From Phycisphaerae bacterium (GTDB lineage Bacteria; Planctomycetota; Phycisphaerae; Sedimentisphaerales; Anaerobacaceae), in assembly GCA_030604525.1 (NCBI GenBank), contig JAUVVQ010000019.1, positions 1-39,074 on the forward strand: a stretch of DNA of 39,074 bases, written 5' to 3'. Positions 25,671 to 34,802 of this stretch are shown here, in pieces. Under the pieces are notes generated by a model that ran no database searches, was not told the origin of the DNA, and worked only from the letters and a program-made list of their open reading frames with translations. The position numbers were made by a program, and so were the translations under genes. Positions within the stretch are counted from its first letter, which is position 1, and each line of letters begins with the position of its first letter.

Positions 25671-26855
25671 TCAAATATTATGAATGGGGAAGATTGTTTT
25701 TTTGATTTTCTCAATGGTTGCTTCAATGACCGGCTCGACAGCTTTTTTCTGCTGTTTCGTTACCGCCAAAGCTCTATCTCTTAACCCGCCCTGCCAGTCG
25801 GTGCTTTCGAGCATCACGCCGCCGAGGCCGATATTTTCATAGGAATCGGCTTTGTTTGAAAATAAGCTCCAGGCCAGCGCCCAGGCGCGGACGGTATTCT
25901 CGACGTTATAACCTCCGCCTCCGGTGGCCAGTATGGGTTTGTTCAAATCCATCAGGATATCGATTATATCAGCGTATGTATTGTTTGTAATGGCCAGGTG
26001 AGCAAGCGGGTCGCTGGCAAGAGCATCCGCCCCCAGCTCAAAGACAATTACATCCGGCTCGTACGATTTCAACAGCGGGACCGCTATAGAATTGAAGGCG
26101 TGCATATAGGCCTGGTCGTATGTGCCTGCCGGAAGCGGGACATTTACACAATACCCCTGCCCGTCACCGGAGCCGATTTCGTCTTCAAATCCGGTACCCG
26201 GGAAAAGCACCTTCGGATTCTCGTGGAATGAAATAGTCAATACATCATCTCGTTGATAGAAAGCATCTGCGACGCCGTCGCCGTGATGAACATCGACATC
26301 GATATATAATACTCTTTTGCCGTTCTCTGTCAGCTTCAGGCAGGCAAGTGCAACGTCATTCAGATAACAGAAGCCGGCGGCTCTTTCCGGGAAAGCGTGG
26401 TGAAATCCGCCCGATGGATTAAAAGCGATATCCGCCTCTCCGGCAATAATCAGCTTAGCTCCTTTTAGAGATGCGCCGCAGGCCAGAGCTGAATAATTAT
26501 ACATTTCTTTGAAAATCGGGCAGTCACCGGAGCCGATTCCCATATTCAAAGCTTCGATATCCCATTTCCCTTCCGAGGCGGTTTTTAAAGCGTGGAGGTA
26601 TCTTGCCGAGTGATACTTTTTCAGCTCAACTCTTGTAGCTGCTTTTGGCGCCACTTCTTTGCTGTTCTCTGCGGAAAGTAACCCCATCGAATGGATGAGC
26701 TCACGAACCTTTTGCGCTCTGACGGTGTTGAAAGGATGCTCAGCAGGATATGGGTACTTTGCGAATTCTTCTGTATATATGAAAGCTGCCTTACGACCAT
26801 CCAAATTAGTTTCCGGCTTTTCTTCTGTGTTCTTTTTGGAATTACGAGAATTCAT
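25671..26855 (-). CDS. Class I histone-deacetylase/AcuC-type deacetylase
   Basis: Zinc-dependent amidohydrolase of the HDAC/AcuC/acetylpolyamine deacetylase family, 394 aa. The active site is complete: H152-H153 in GGFHHAFP, zinc ligands D188 and H190 in IDVDVHHGDG, the third ligand D277 in ELGADAL, and the catalytic Tyr316 in TGGGGY. AcuC in Bacillus deacetylates and reactivates acetyl-CoA synthetase. Here the gene is the last of a three-gene minus-strand operon, only 3 bp after the CoA-transferase-GNAT gene, and convergent with acs. This context makes acetyl-lysine removal from Acs a strong candidate function. Confidence 0.93.
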   Translation of the reverse strand: MNSRNSKKNTEEKPETNLDGRKAAFIYTEEFAKYPYPAEHPFNTVRAQKVRELIHSMGLLSAENSKEVAPKAATRVELKKYHSARYLHALKTASEGKWDIEALNMGIGSGDCPIFKEMYNYSALACGASLKGAKLIIAGEADIAFNPSGGFHHAFPERAAGFCYLNDVALACLKLTENGKRVLYIDVDVHHGDGVADAFYQRDDVLTISFHENPKVLFPGTGFEDEIGSGDGQGYCVNVPLPAGTYDQAYMHAFNSIAVPLLKSYEPDVIVFELGADALASDPLAHLAITNNTYADIIDILMDLNKPILATGGGGYNVENTVRAWALAWSLFSNKADSYENIGLGGVMLESTDWQGGLRDRALAVTKQQKKAVEPVIEATIEKIKKTIFPIHNI

Positions 26856-26858
26856 TTT

Positions 26859-28754
26859 TTATTTTTTGGCTAAATCGTAAGCGATATTATAGACCTCGCC
26901 GTCAAATTCGGTGTTTACCTTGTAACCGGAGTTGTAAAAAATAGCCAGCATCGGCTTGTTACTCGGCAGCACGGTTGCATAAAAGCGTTTTACTCCCTGT
27001 TGTTTTGCTATTTTGGTTAAGTAGGCAAGCAAAAATGTCCCCATCCCTTTTTGCTGCCACTCATCCTGGACGATAAAAGCGACCTCTGCGGCCTGTGTTT
27101 TCGGGTCGAGAAAATATTGACCTATCGCGACAATCTCTTCGCCTGATACTCCAGGGACAGTGCCGACAATTGCGATGTCCTTTTGATAATCGATGTTTGT
27201 TAATTTCTGGATGTCCCTGTGCGGAAATGATTTTGTTCGGGTGATGTATCGCTTTTGGACGGATTGCTCACTGAGCGAATAGAGCATCTCTGAAAGAGCG
27301 GGCTCATCTATGGGCTTGATTGGCCTGAAGAAAATCTGGGTTCCGTCTTTTAGAGTATCGTAATGTTCGAGCTGTTGTGGATAATACGCCAAATCGCCGG
27401 ACGGCTCTATCTGGTCTTCGTAAATATAATTTTGAGATTTAGCAGACTGAAGCAGCTGCTTTCTGAATTTCGGATGTGCTATATTGACCAAATCCAGCAC
27501 TCTTTGGCGAATGCTTTTCCCGTGAAGGTAAGCGGTTCCGTATTCGGTCACTACATAATGGACGTCACCCCTGGTGGTTACCACCCCGGCACCTTCGGAG
27601 AGATGGGAGACTATTTTGCTGACCTGTCCGTCTTTAGCAGTGGAAGGCATTGCGATGATGGCCTTTCCGCCTCGGCTTCTTGCCGCTCCGCGGATAAAGT
27701 CAACCTGACCTCCTATGCCGCTGTAAAATTTGTATCCGAGCGAGTCGGCACAAACCTGGCCTGTAAGGTCCACCTCAAGACCGACATTGATGCCGACCAT
27801 CTTATCGTGCCGGCTTATGACCTCGACGTCATTAACATATTCTGTGGGATGAAACTCGAAGAAGGGATTGTTGTCAATATAGTCGTAGAGGCGCCGGCTT
27901 CCCATGCAAAAACTTGCGATAATTTTTCCTCGATTAATGGTCTTTTTCGCACAGGTTATCGCACCGCATTCAATTAAATCGATTATCCAGTCGCCGAACA
28001 TCTCAGTATGAACTCCGAGGTCTTTTTTGTCTTTTAGGAATTCGCCCACCGCCTGAGGTATCTGCCCGATGCCGCATTCTATAGTGCTGCCGTCTTCTAC
28101 GAGCCGGGCAACGTTTTGCCCGATTTCACGCAAAACGTTGTCTATTTGAGATGGCGGGCTTTCGATAATTTCTTCATCACAGAGCACAAGCGTATCGATA
28201 CGGCTGACGTGTATAAAGCTGTCACCGAAAGTTCGGGGCATATTGCTGTTGACCTGGGCTATAACATACCGTGCGTTGGCAACGGCGGATTTAACGATAT
28301 CCACTGAGACTCCGAGACTGCAAAGCCCGTTTTCATCGGGCGGACTTACACTGATTAAAGCCACATCGATAGGTATTCTGCCGCTTTCAAATTCCTCGGG
28401 TATTTCGGATAGGAATATCGGGGTGTAGTCACCTATGCCTTTGTTTATTGCTTCGCGCACGTTGTCCGAGACGAAGAAACAATTTGTTTTGAATTTTTCG
28501 CTGTATTTTTGTTGAATGTAAGGCGCATCGCCCATTGTCAGCAGTTGTATTATATTGGCATCGTAAATATGAGCGGAATGCTCCATTAGGGCATTTACAA
28601 GATGACGGGGCTGTGCACAACCCGTACTGATAAAGATGGTATCGCCCGATTTGATGCTCTTTATCGCATTTTTTGAGTTTACGATTTTACCTTTGTATTT
28701 TTCCAGAATGCTGTCTGCTGCCCCTGCTTTCTTATTTTCTTTTGATTGCGTCAT
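26859..28754 (-). CDS. Acetyl-CoA hydrolase/CoA-transferase fused to a GNAT acetyltransferase
   Basis: A 631-aa two-domain enzyme. Residues 18-460 are an acetyl-CoA hydrolase/4-hydroxybutyrate CoA-transferase-type protein: GDTIFISTGCAQP (37-49), the catalytic Glu251 in GVHTEMFGD, GIGGQVDFIRGA (346-357) and TEYGTAYLHGKSIRQRV. Residues 470-631 are a GNAT domain with the acetyl-CoA loop Q567-x-x-G570-x-G572. The Pat/PatZ lysine acetyltransferases known to inactivate Acs instead fuse a GNAT to an ADP-forming acyl-CoA synthetase-like domain. Here the GNAT is on the CoA-transferase, while the synthetase is a separate gene 11 bp upstream. The CoA-transferase part may sense or make acyl-CoA for the acetyltransferase. 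Confidence 0.93.
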   Translation of the reverse strand: MTQSKENKKAGAADSILEKYKGKIVNSKNAIKSIKSGDTIFISTGCAQPRHLVNALMEHSAHIYDANIIQLLTMGDAPYIQQKYSEKFKTNCFFVSDNVREAINKGIGDYTPIFLSEIPEEFESGRIPIDVALISVSPPDENGLCSLGVSVDIVKSAVANARYVIAQVNSNMPRTFGDSFIHVSRIDTLVLCDEEIIESPPSQIDNVLREIGQNVARLVEDGSTIECGIGQIPQAVGEFLKDKKDLGVHTEMFGDWIIDLIECGAITCAKKTINRGKIIASFCMGSRRLYDYIDNNPFFEFHPTEYVNDVEVISRHDKMVGINVGLEVDLTGQVCADSLGYKFYSGIGGQVDFIRGAARSRGGKAIIAMPSTAKDGQVSKIVSHLSEGAGVVTTRGDVHYVVTEYGTAYLHGKSIRQRVLDLVNIAHPKFRKQLLQSAKSQNYIYEDQIEPSGDLAYYPQQLEHYDTLKDGTQIFFRPIKPIDEPALSEMLYSLSEQSVQKRYITRTKSFPHRDIQKLTNIDYQKDIAIVGTVPGVSGEEIVAIGQYFLDPKTQAAEVAFIVQDEWQQKGMGTFLLAYLTKIAKQQGVKRFYATVLPSNKPMLAIFYNSGYKVNTEFDGEVYNIAYDLAKK

Positions 28755-28765
28755 AGTTTTTTTCT

Positions 28766-30865
28766 TTAAGTTTTCTCTACAGTTATTCTTGCGTCGACGG
28801 CAATTGGGATGGTTCCTTCCGGCCCGACCACGTATGGATTAATATCCAGCTCCTGAATCTGGGGGAACTCGGTGACAAGCTGGGATAATCTTTGCAGCCC
28901 TTCTGCTATAGCGTCGATATCTACACCTTCTTCTCCGCGGATGCCCTTGAGCATTTTATAAGTTTTAGTGTTCATAAGCATTTCTCTTGCCTCATCAGCA
29001 GTGAGCGGTGCGAGGTAGAAAGAAACGTCTTTTAAAGCTTCCACCATTATCCCGCCCATACCGAACATCATCAGTGGGCCGAAACTCGCATCTCGATTCA
29101 TACCCAGTATAACCTCTTTTCCCGTGCTATGCATCTTTTCAACGAGCACGCCGAGTATATCGGCATCGGGACATTTTCGGGGTATTCTGTACATCATCAA
29201 ATCGAAGGAATCTCTTACTTCCTGAGAGTTGTTCAAGCCGATTTTTACACCGCCCACATCCGACTTATGAACAATCTCAGAAGACCATATTTTCAGCACC
29301 ACCGGAAAGCCGATTTGTTGTGCGATGTTTGCCGCCTGGTCGGGATTTCTTGCGATGCTCCCTTCAGGTGTTTTGAATCCGTAGGCCTGTAGAATCTCTT
29401 TAGAGTCCGTCTCTCCGATTTGCCTGTGCTTTTGACGCAGATGTCTTTCGATGATATTTTCGACTTTTCTCCGATTAACGGGGAATAATTTTACTATGCG
29501 TTTAGGTCTTGAAAGCCATCTTACGTAGTCTGACATTACCTTTATGACATTAGCTGTGCTTTCAGGTGAATCGTATTGTGGTATATTGGCCTTTTGCAGC
29601 ACCTTGATTCCCTCACCGACCTTTTCAGCTCCGAGAAAACAGCAGAAGATTGGCTTATCTGGTTTTTCCCCGGCCACTTTAGCAACGGCTTGTGCAATGG
29701 CTGCCGGCTGTGTCATCGCCTGCGGAGTAAGCAGCACCATTACCGCATCTACATTACCGTCGTCAATGACCGTATCGAGTGCGAATTCATATCTGTCTGA
29801 AAGGGCGTCACCAAGTATATCCACCGGGTTGTATATATTGGCTGCCGGGGGAAGCTTTTCCTGTAATTTCGAAATTGTCTCTTCGCTAAACTTGGCAAAA
29901 GTAAGTCCAAGCCCTTCGATTGCATCTGCCGCCATAATACCGGGGCCTCCTGCGTTTGTAATCACGGCAATTTTCCCCCCAGCCGGCAGCGGCTGGTCCG
30001 CAAAAGCTTGGGCATAATCAAACTGCTGCTTGATTGAATTGCATCTGATAATCCCGGCTCTTGCAAAAGCCGATTCGTAAGCCACTTCACCTCCCGCAAG
30101 ACTTCCGGTGTGGGATGAAGCCGCTTTTGCGCCGGCTTCACTGTTGCCTGACTTTATCAGCAGGATAGGTTTCTGATGTGATATTTGCTCAGCTTCTCTG
30201 ACGAAATTATTCCCATCGGTTATATTTTCCAGATAACCTGCAATCACCCTGGTATCTTCATCGTCTCCTAAAGCTTCAACGAGGTCCAATTCGTTTATAT
30301 CCGCTTTGTTTCCGATACTGATAAGTTTGCTAAAGCCGATACCGCTTGCATTGGCGGCATCCAGTATTGCCGCTAAAAGCGCTCCCGATTGAGAGATGTA
30401 TCCTATGCTGCCTTCCAGCGGAATCTTTCCGCCGAAACTTGCATTCAGCTTGTTGCCGGGGACTATCACGCCAAGACAGTTCGGGCCGATAAGGCGAATG
30501 CCTGAACGTTTTGCGATTCGTTTTACTTCCTCTTCAAGCTCTTTGCCTTTCTCACCTACCTCTTTGAAGCCCGCAGTAATAATAATTACCGACTTGACTC
30601 CAACCTGGGAACATTGATGCATTATCTCCGGAACAATCCCTGCGGGAACCACTATAATGACCAGTTCGGGTACTTCGCCGATAGATTTCAGGTCGGCAAA
30701 GCACTTTATTCCTTCAATGGAATCGGCTTGGGGATTTACGGGGAATACCTTACCTTGAAAATCATCAAGGATATTTTTGAGAATCTCGTATCCCACCTTG
30801 CTTTTTTGCCGGGACGCTCCAACAACAGCGATTGATTTAGGATTAAAGAATCCACTAAGAGCCAT
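28766..30865 (-). CDS. Acetate-CoA ligase, ADP-forming (fused alpha-beta)
   Basis: A 699-aa NDP-forming acyl-CoA synthetase with alpha and beta parts in one chain. The order is a CoA-binding Rossmann domain (SIAVVGASRQKSKVGYEIL, 11-29), two ligase-CoA domains with the phosphorylated His252 in SHTGSLAGGEVAYE (251-264), a linker and an ATP-grasp domain (about 475-699) with VVLKIWSSEIVHKSDVGGV. It interconverts acetyl-CoA + ADP + Pi with acetate + ATP and CoA, conserving energy. Unlike Pat-type relatives it has no GNAT domain. It is the first gene of a three-gene operon with a -10/-35 pair upstream. Confidence 0.94.
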   Translation of the reverse strand: MALSGFFNPKSIAVVGASRQKSKVGYEILKNILDDFQGKVFPVNPQADSIEGIKCFADLKSIGEVPELVIIVVPAGIVPEIMHQCSQVGVKSVIIITAGFKEVGEKGKELEEEVKRIAKRSGIRLIGPNCLGVIVPGNKLNASFGGKIPLEGSIGYISQSGALLAAILDAANASGIGFSKLISIGNKADINELDLVEALGDDEDTRVIAGYLENITDGNNFVREAEQISHQKPILLIKSGNSEAGAKAASSHTGSLAGGEVAYESAFARAGIIRCNSIKQQFDYAQAFADQPLPAGGKIAVITNAGGPGIMAADAIEGLGLTFAKFSEETISKLQEKLPPAANIYNPVDILGDALSDRYEFALDTVIDDGNVDAVMVLLTPQAMTQPAAIAQAVAKVAGEKPDKPIFCCFLGAEKVGEGIKVLQKANIPQYDSPESTANVIKVMSDYVRWLSRPKRIVKLFPVNRRKVENIIERHLRQKHRQIGETDSKEILQAYGFKTPEGSIARNPDQAANIAQQIGFPVVLKIWSSEIVHKSDVGGVKIGLNNSQEVRDSFDLMMYRIPRKCPDADILGVLVEKMHSTGKEVILGMNRDASFGPLMMFGMGGIMVEALKDVSFYLAPLTADEAREMLMNTKTYKMLKGIRGEEGVDIDAIAEGLQRLSQLVTEFPQIQELDINPYVVGPEGTIPIAVDARITVEKT

Positions 30866-30903
30866 TTTCTTTCCTGATTATTAAATAAATTCTAAAAACA
30901 ATG

Positions 30904-30932
30904 ATTATACACGGAAAAATCCATGATGCCAG
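30904..30932 (-). promoter_or_regulatory. Likely sigma-70 promoter of the ADP-forming synthetase operon
   Basis: On the minus strand, TATAAT (30904-30909) lies 17 bases downstream of CTGGCA (30927-30932, four of six matches to TTGACA), about 40 bp before the ATG of the synthetase gene. The perfect -10 and 17-bp spacer make it the best promoter candidate. An AGGAAAG ribosome binding site precedes the ATG. Confidence 0.55.
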
Positions 30933-31089
30933 TTTTTTTCAAAGGTTATTTCGATAAAGGCATTGTTTGAAGTGCAATTGTATCTGCGGAGCTTCCAAAA
31001 AGGATGATAAACAGGTTTGTTTGTAAAGCGTTCATATTTACGCTGGGTAAGAGAGATGACCTTCGATTTAAAAGCTGCTGTTATAGATA

Positions 31090-32193
31090 TTAGCCGGCGA
31101 CCGGTTCAATAACTTTGACGGTGTTTTTACCCGACTGTTTTGCCATATAAAGAGCTTTATCCGAACGGTTTGTGATATCTTCGGGTGTAATTTCCGGTCC
31201 ATATTCCCCAAGCCCGATACTGATAGACGGCTTTATCGGTTCTCTCTTCCAGAATAGGGAGCTTCCTGAAACAGCTTCAAGCATTCTTTCTGCTACGTGC
31301 CTGGCATCGGCAAGCGATGTATTAGGAAGGATAACGGCAAATTCGTCACCGCCGTAACGAGCTGCTATATCAATCTGGCGGATACATCCCTGGATTTTCG
31401 AGCTGACTTTCTTTATGACCTTGTCACCCGCCCGGTGGCCGTGAGCGTCGTTTATCTTTTTAAGGTCGTCTATGTCGATCATAATCAGCGAAATCTGACC
31501 GCCGTATCTTCGATTTCTCCAGAGCTCACGCTCAAGAATCTCATAAAACCTTTTATGATTATACAACCCTGTCAAGCCGTCTCGGATTGCCTGATGTTGT
31601 ATCTTCTCGAACATCTTGATATTTCCCAGGGAAGCTCCAACAAGCTGACTGAAAAGCTCTATAAGAACTATATCCTCCTTGGTGAATCCACTGCCGTCTG
31701 TCTTATCTGCCAGATTAAGTACGCCGACAATGCTGCCCTGACAGACAAGCGGAGCAATTGCACAGTTCTTTGTTTTATAATTTCGAGCGAAATTTCGCTG
31801 GGATTGTTTAATAATAGGTTTGTTGTGAGTCTCAATGTTACTTGTAAGGATTAGTTCATTGCTGGTGACAGCCATAACCATAGGTGATGGGGGCTTCTGG
31901 TTTAAAGAGACTATCCTATTAATAAGAAACGGATGATTGCACTTTTGCAGATGCAGGATTCTGTTGGAGCGGTCAAGTATATATAACGAAGCAAGCTCTA
32001 CACCGATAAGTTCGGGGACCTTTTCGATGCAGACCTTTGCTATTCTTTCGATATCAAGGCAATTTACCTCCTGGGCTAATGGCGTAATTTTCTCCAGAAG
32101 AGAGATGTTCTCATTTCCCTTTTTCGGAGCCCCTTGAGATTTTTGCTTATTTTTTCCCATTGTCCTATAATAAGAGGAGCTATACTCCATCAT
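31090..32193 (-). CDS. GAF-GGDEF diguanylate cyclase
   Basis: A 367-aa soluble protein. A GAF-type sensor (about 45-190) precedes a GGDEF cyclase domain (about 200-362) with metal Asp240 (MIDIDDLKKINDAHGH) and the intact active-site loop GGDEF (281-285). An RxxD inhibitory site (R272-D275) lies exactly five residues before GGDEF, so cyclic-di-GMP feedback is expected. It makes c-di-GMP from two GTP in response to the GAF ligand, which is unknown. A second in-frame ATG at 32157 would drop twelve residues. It stands alone on the minus strand after the acetate operon. Confidence 0.95.
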   Translation of the reverse strand: MMEYSSSYYRTMGKNKQKSQGAPKKGNENISLLEKITPLAQEVNCLDIERIAKVCIEKVPELIGVELASLYILDRSNRILHLQKCNHPFLINRIVSLNQKPPSPMVMAVTSNELILTSNIETHNKPIIKQSQRNFARNYKTKNCAIAPLVCQGSIVGVLNLADKTDGSGFTKEDIVLIELFSQLVGASLGNIKMFEKIQHQAIRDGLTGLYNHKRFYEILERELWRNRRYGGQISLIMIDIDDLKKINDAHGHRAGDKVIKKVSSKIQGCIRQIDIAARYGGDEFAVILPNTSLADARHVAERMLEAVSGSSLFWKREPIKPSISIGLGEYGPEITPEDITNRSDKALYMAKQSGKNTVKVIEPVAG

Positions 32194-32369
32194 CTTAAAT
32201 ACAATTAGACCTGCTTACCAAATACGCTTAGGCCTGATTACTAAACTTCTATCGGAATTTTCACGCTCTGGTTTTGCTAAAAACTTTGCTAAACTAAAAA
32301 AAGTCAATTGCTCAAATTTACCGGGCAGCAGGGATTTTGTGATATTAAAGCCATCTTGTCCACATAGGG

Positions 32370-32397
32370 AAAAAAGAGTTCTTTTTCAGAAGAACTC
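32370..32397 (-). terminator. Rho-independent terminator for the flavoprotein gene
   Basis: GAGTTCTT (32376-32383) pairs with AAGAACTC (32390-32397) around a six-base loop. Read on the minus strand it is followed by a T-run (AAAAAA at 32370-32375 on the plus strand). It is downstream of the minus-strand nitronate monooxygenase-like gene, beyond the transposase remnant. Confidence 0.75.
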
Positions 32398-32537
32398 AAA
32401 CTTAGGGGGTTTTTGAAAAGCATTTTGGAGGGGATAATTCATTCAAGGCACACTACTTGTGTATGACGACGTAAGGGGTAGTTGACAATTTCCATAAACC
32501 CTTATTACACAAGGAAACCCATTTGCTTGAAATGTAA

Positions 32538-32770
32538 AGCTCTGATGGAATCAATATTGTCAAACCTGCACAATTTTCTCGAAAAATAGGTAAAAATTTG
32601 CCAGTGCCGGATAAAAAGTTCCTGCGAAACGGACTCATAGGTCTGATTCGCTGTGGCAAACCTATCGTTTGTCAAATGGCACGACATCTGCCAAACCAGC
32701 GGACCAAATTCCTCTCGCGGCTGGACCATCTTGAAACTCATTTGGGAAAGGATAGTAAATTCAACAGCAG
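32538..32770 (+). pseudogene. Transposase N-terminal remnant
   Basis: About 78 codons after a stop at 32535-32537 read like the N-terminal region of a DDE (IS4/IS701-like) transposase: a QFSRKIGKNLPVPDKKF start, GLIGLIRCGKPIVCQMARHL helices and TKFLSRLDHLETHLGK, a pattern of such elements (K-K-F-x-R-D, S-x-I-A-R-x-L, R-L-x-x-x-L). The rest of the transposase is absent: the frame runs into the antisense of the flavoprotein gene at 32771. A dead insertion fragment is the simplest reading. The rest of the 32194-32537 spacer holds only the terminator at 32370. Confidence 0.5.
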
Positions 32771-33910
32771 TTACTTGAAATGTTCAATATCAGTTTTCTG
32801 TACGGTAGCTACCGCCGCATTGCTACATCCATATTCTTCTGTTAAAGTCTCAATAAGTTCTTTAACAGAGATGATTTCATCTACCCGATAAGTGTTAGCT
32901 CCCGCGAAAGCAAATCCGTTTTCAAGATCACCCTTTTTTGCATTCGCCAATGCAAGAGCGATACAATACGGAACATTTTTAAAATCACAACTTCTCAGAC
33001 ACTTCCAGGGACACTTGAAAGTTTCCTTAACACCTGACGAGACCCGTTCAAGAAACTCATTTCGTATAGCTCTTCCAGGCAGTCCTACGGGGCTGTCAAT
33101 TAGGACTATATCTTCTTTATTGCAGTTTAAATACGAATCCTTAAATTCCTGAGACGCGTCACATTCATGAGTTGCTACAAACCTGGTTCCCATCTGCACA
33201 CCCTGAGCACCTAACTGCATAAACTTATGAATGTCCGCACCTGTATATATTCCTCCCGCTGCGATCACCGGGACACTTTTATTAAACAGTTCTTCATAGG
33301 GTTTTATCGCAGTGATTACTTCCGGTAGTATCTTTTCCAGCGTATAGTCAGGGTTGTCAATCTGCTCTTTTTTGAAACCGAGGTGTCCACCGGCTAATGG
33401 TCCTTCTACAACCACCGCATCAGGTATATGGTTAAACTGTTTTGCCCACGATCTAAATATAAGTTTGGCCGCCCTGCCGGAAGATACGATAGGGACAAAT
33501 TTAGTAGCCAGTTCTCCTAATTTGTCCAGTGGCAATGTCTCAGGAAGTCTTATTGGAAGGCCTGCCCCAACAAAAAGCAAATTCGCTTCCTCTTCTACTG
33601 CACATTGCACAAGGTCGTTGAAATCTGAAAGGGCTACCATTATATTTACACCAATAATACCGTCCGTCTTGGCTCTTGCTTTTTGGATTTCTTTCCGCAA
33701 GGCTCTTTTGTTTGCTTTTTTGAAATTTGTTTTGAGGTCCGGCTCAAACTGGCCAATTCCAGCAGTAGCGATAACACCTATTCCGCCAGCATTTGCAACC
33801 GCAGAAGCTAAGCCTGATAATGAGATCCCGACCCCCATGCCTCCCTGGACAATTGGTATATCAGCTTCCCAATCTCCTATCCGTAGTGCTGGCATCTTCT
33901 TAAGACTCAT
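32771..33910 (-). CDS. Nitronate monooxygenase/FabK-like FMN flavoprotein
   Basis: A 379-aa TIM-barrel flavoprotein of the 2-nitropropane dioxygenase family. The start IPIVQGGMGVGISLSGLA (18-35), VVEGPLAGGHLG (171-182) and IAAGGIYTGADIHKFMQLGAQGVQMGTRF are family FMN-binding signatures. The C-terminal third has extra Cys residues in CPWKCLRSC and VPYC. Family members oxidise nitronates or, as FabK, reduce enoyl-ACP; the sequence alone does not decide. AGGAAA precedes the ATG at 33910 with a rather wide spacer. The final residues HFK end just next to a transposase remnant but the protein looks complete. Confidence 0.88.
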   Translation of the reverse strand: MSLKKMPALRIGDWEADIPIVQGGMGVGISLSGLASAVANAGGIGVIATAGIGQFEPDLKTNFKKANKRALRKEIQKARAKTDGIIGVNIMVALSDFNDLVQCAVEEEANLLFVGAGLPIRLPETLPLDKLGELATKFVPIVSSGRAAKLIFRSWAKQFNHIPDAVVVEGPLAGGHLGFKKEQIDNPDYTLEKILPEVITAIKPYEELFNKSVPVIAAGGIYTGADIHKFMQLGAQGVQMGTRFVATHECDASQEFKDSYLNCNKEDIVLIDSPVGLPGRAIRNEFLERVSSGVKETFKCPWKCLRSCDFKNVPYCIALALANAKKGDLENGFAFAGANTYRVDEIISVKELIETLTEEYGCSNAAVATVQKTDIEHFK

Positions 33911-34126
33911 ATTTTATTGTTTCCTGTCAGTCAAATTGTATAACTATCCGTGACTTTGCAAAGAGCTTAGCACATGGATTTATCCACAGTATAAAACAAA
34001 ACATTCCTTTTTAAAAGCTTAAAATAAGTTAACTTTCTGACCAAGCTGGTTTTATGCTGTGATAGAGTTGATTTCTACGGTAGAGATAATGGAATATACT
34101 GATAACTTTACGAAAGGATGGAAAAT

Positions 34127-34177
34127 ATGAAAAAATTGTCTATTTCAAGTTGTGTTCTGCCGGTTACCGGGTCTTGA
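34127..34177 (+). pseudogene. Start of a lost gene fused to the RHS scrap
   Basis: An AAAGGATGG ribosome binding site is followed by ATG and MKKLSISSCVLPVTGS, then TGA. The start resembles a signal-peptide gene beginning, but after about eight codons the sequence is the antisense of RHS core DNA. It seems that a recombination replaced the body of a gene by an RHS fragment. Confidence 0.35.
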
Positions 34178-34557
34178 GCCGTGAAACGCATTATCACAGG
34201 GTCGTACATTCTGGCTCTTAGATAATACTGGCCGATTTCGGAATCGAACCACTGCCCGGTGAACATAAACGGATTGTCGAATGAGCCATCAGTCTCTAAT
34301 AAATCGCCGAACGGGTCGTAACTATAAAGATAGCAAACCCAGTCGTAACCGCTAATATCGGTGATGTTGGCATCGGTCAATTGCGAGAGCATATTATACT
34401 GATAATCCAGCGAATGTGCAACAGTGCTGCTGTCTGTCTTTGTCAGTGTCTCGTTTGCGTCTGTCAGTCGGCCAAGGCCGTCAACATTCACATCCGCAAG
34501 CTCGAAGCTCGGCCCGGCAAGTCCCATATAGGTGGTTGGCAGCGTTTATATGATTGC
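34150..34557 (-). pseudogene. RHS-repeat core fragment
   Basis: The frame from about 34557 to about 34150 matches the end of an RHS/YD-repeat protein core: YQYNMLSQLTDANITDISG, then SYDPFGDLLETDGSF, NPFMFTGQWFDSEIGQYYLR, ARMYDPVIMRFTAQDPVTG. This is the RHS-associated core signature (F-T-G-x-x-x-D-x-x-x-G-x-Y-Y-x-R-A-R-x-Y-D-P-x-x-x-R-F-x-x-x-D-P). The repeat part before it and any toxin tip after it are missing. The frame runs on to a stop at 34108 through unrelated sequence (FFIFSIL). The ATG at 34527 is not a native start. Confidence 0.75.
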
Positions 34558-34714
34558 CCATAAAATATTCAGGTTATTGGTATCCTCTAAGATTATCAAG
34601 CAGACTTCCGGATGCTAAATTATCTTTTATTTTTCGATTTTAATTCTGACCTCTATCTTCTACCTTCTACCTGTTCATCCGCTGAAGGCGGACCCGCTAT
34701 ACGCTACCCTTTTC

Positions 34715-34742
34715 TTGACATCCGGCAGGTATTGTGTAATAC
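34715..34742 (+). promoter_or_regulatory. Sigma-70-type promoter upstream of efp
   Basis: TTGACA (34715-34720) and TAATAC (34737-34742) with a 16-bp spacer lie about 60 bp before the efp ATG. The -35 is perfect and the -10 matches five of six TATAAT positions loosely. This is the clearest promoter in the window and probably serves efp and perhaps secA. The spacer upstream, from 34558, has no gene that I can see. Confidence 0.65.
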
Positions 34743-34802
34743 TTATTTTTGTGAAAGTTCGTAAAATTTGAACAAATGATGCCACAATTTATGGAGTAGC
34801 TA

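Noticed and set aside
32771-32891. Extension of the transposase remnant to 32891
   Set aside because: Beyond 32770 the frame is exactly antisense to the C-terminus of the flavoprotein, so the continuation is fortuitous.
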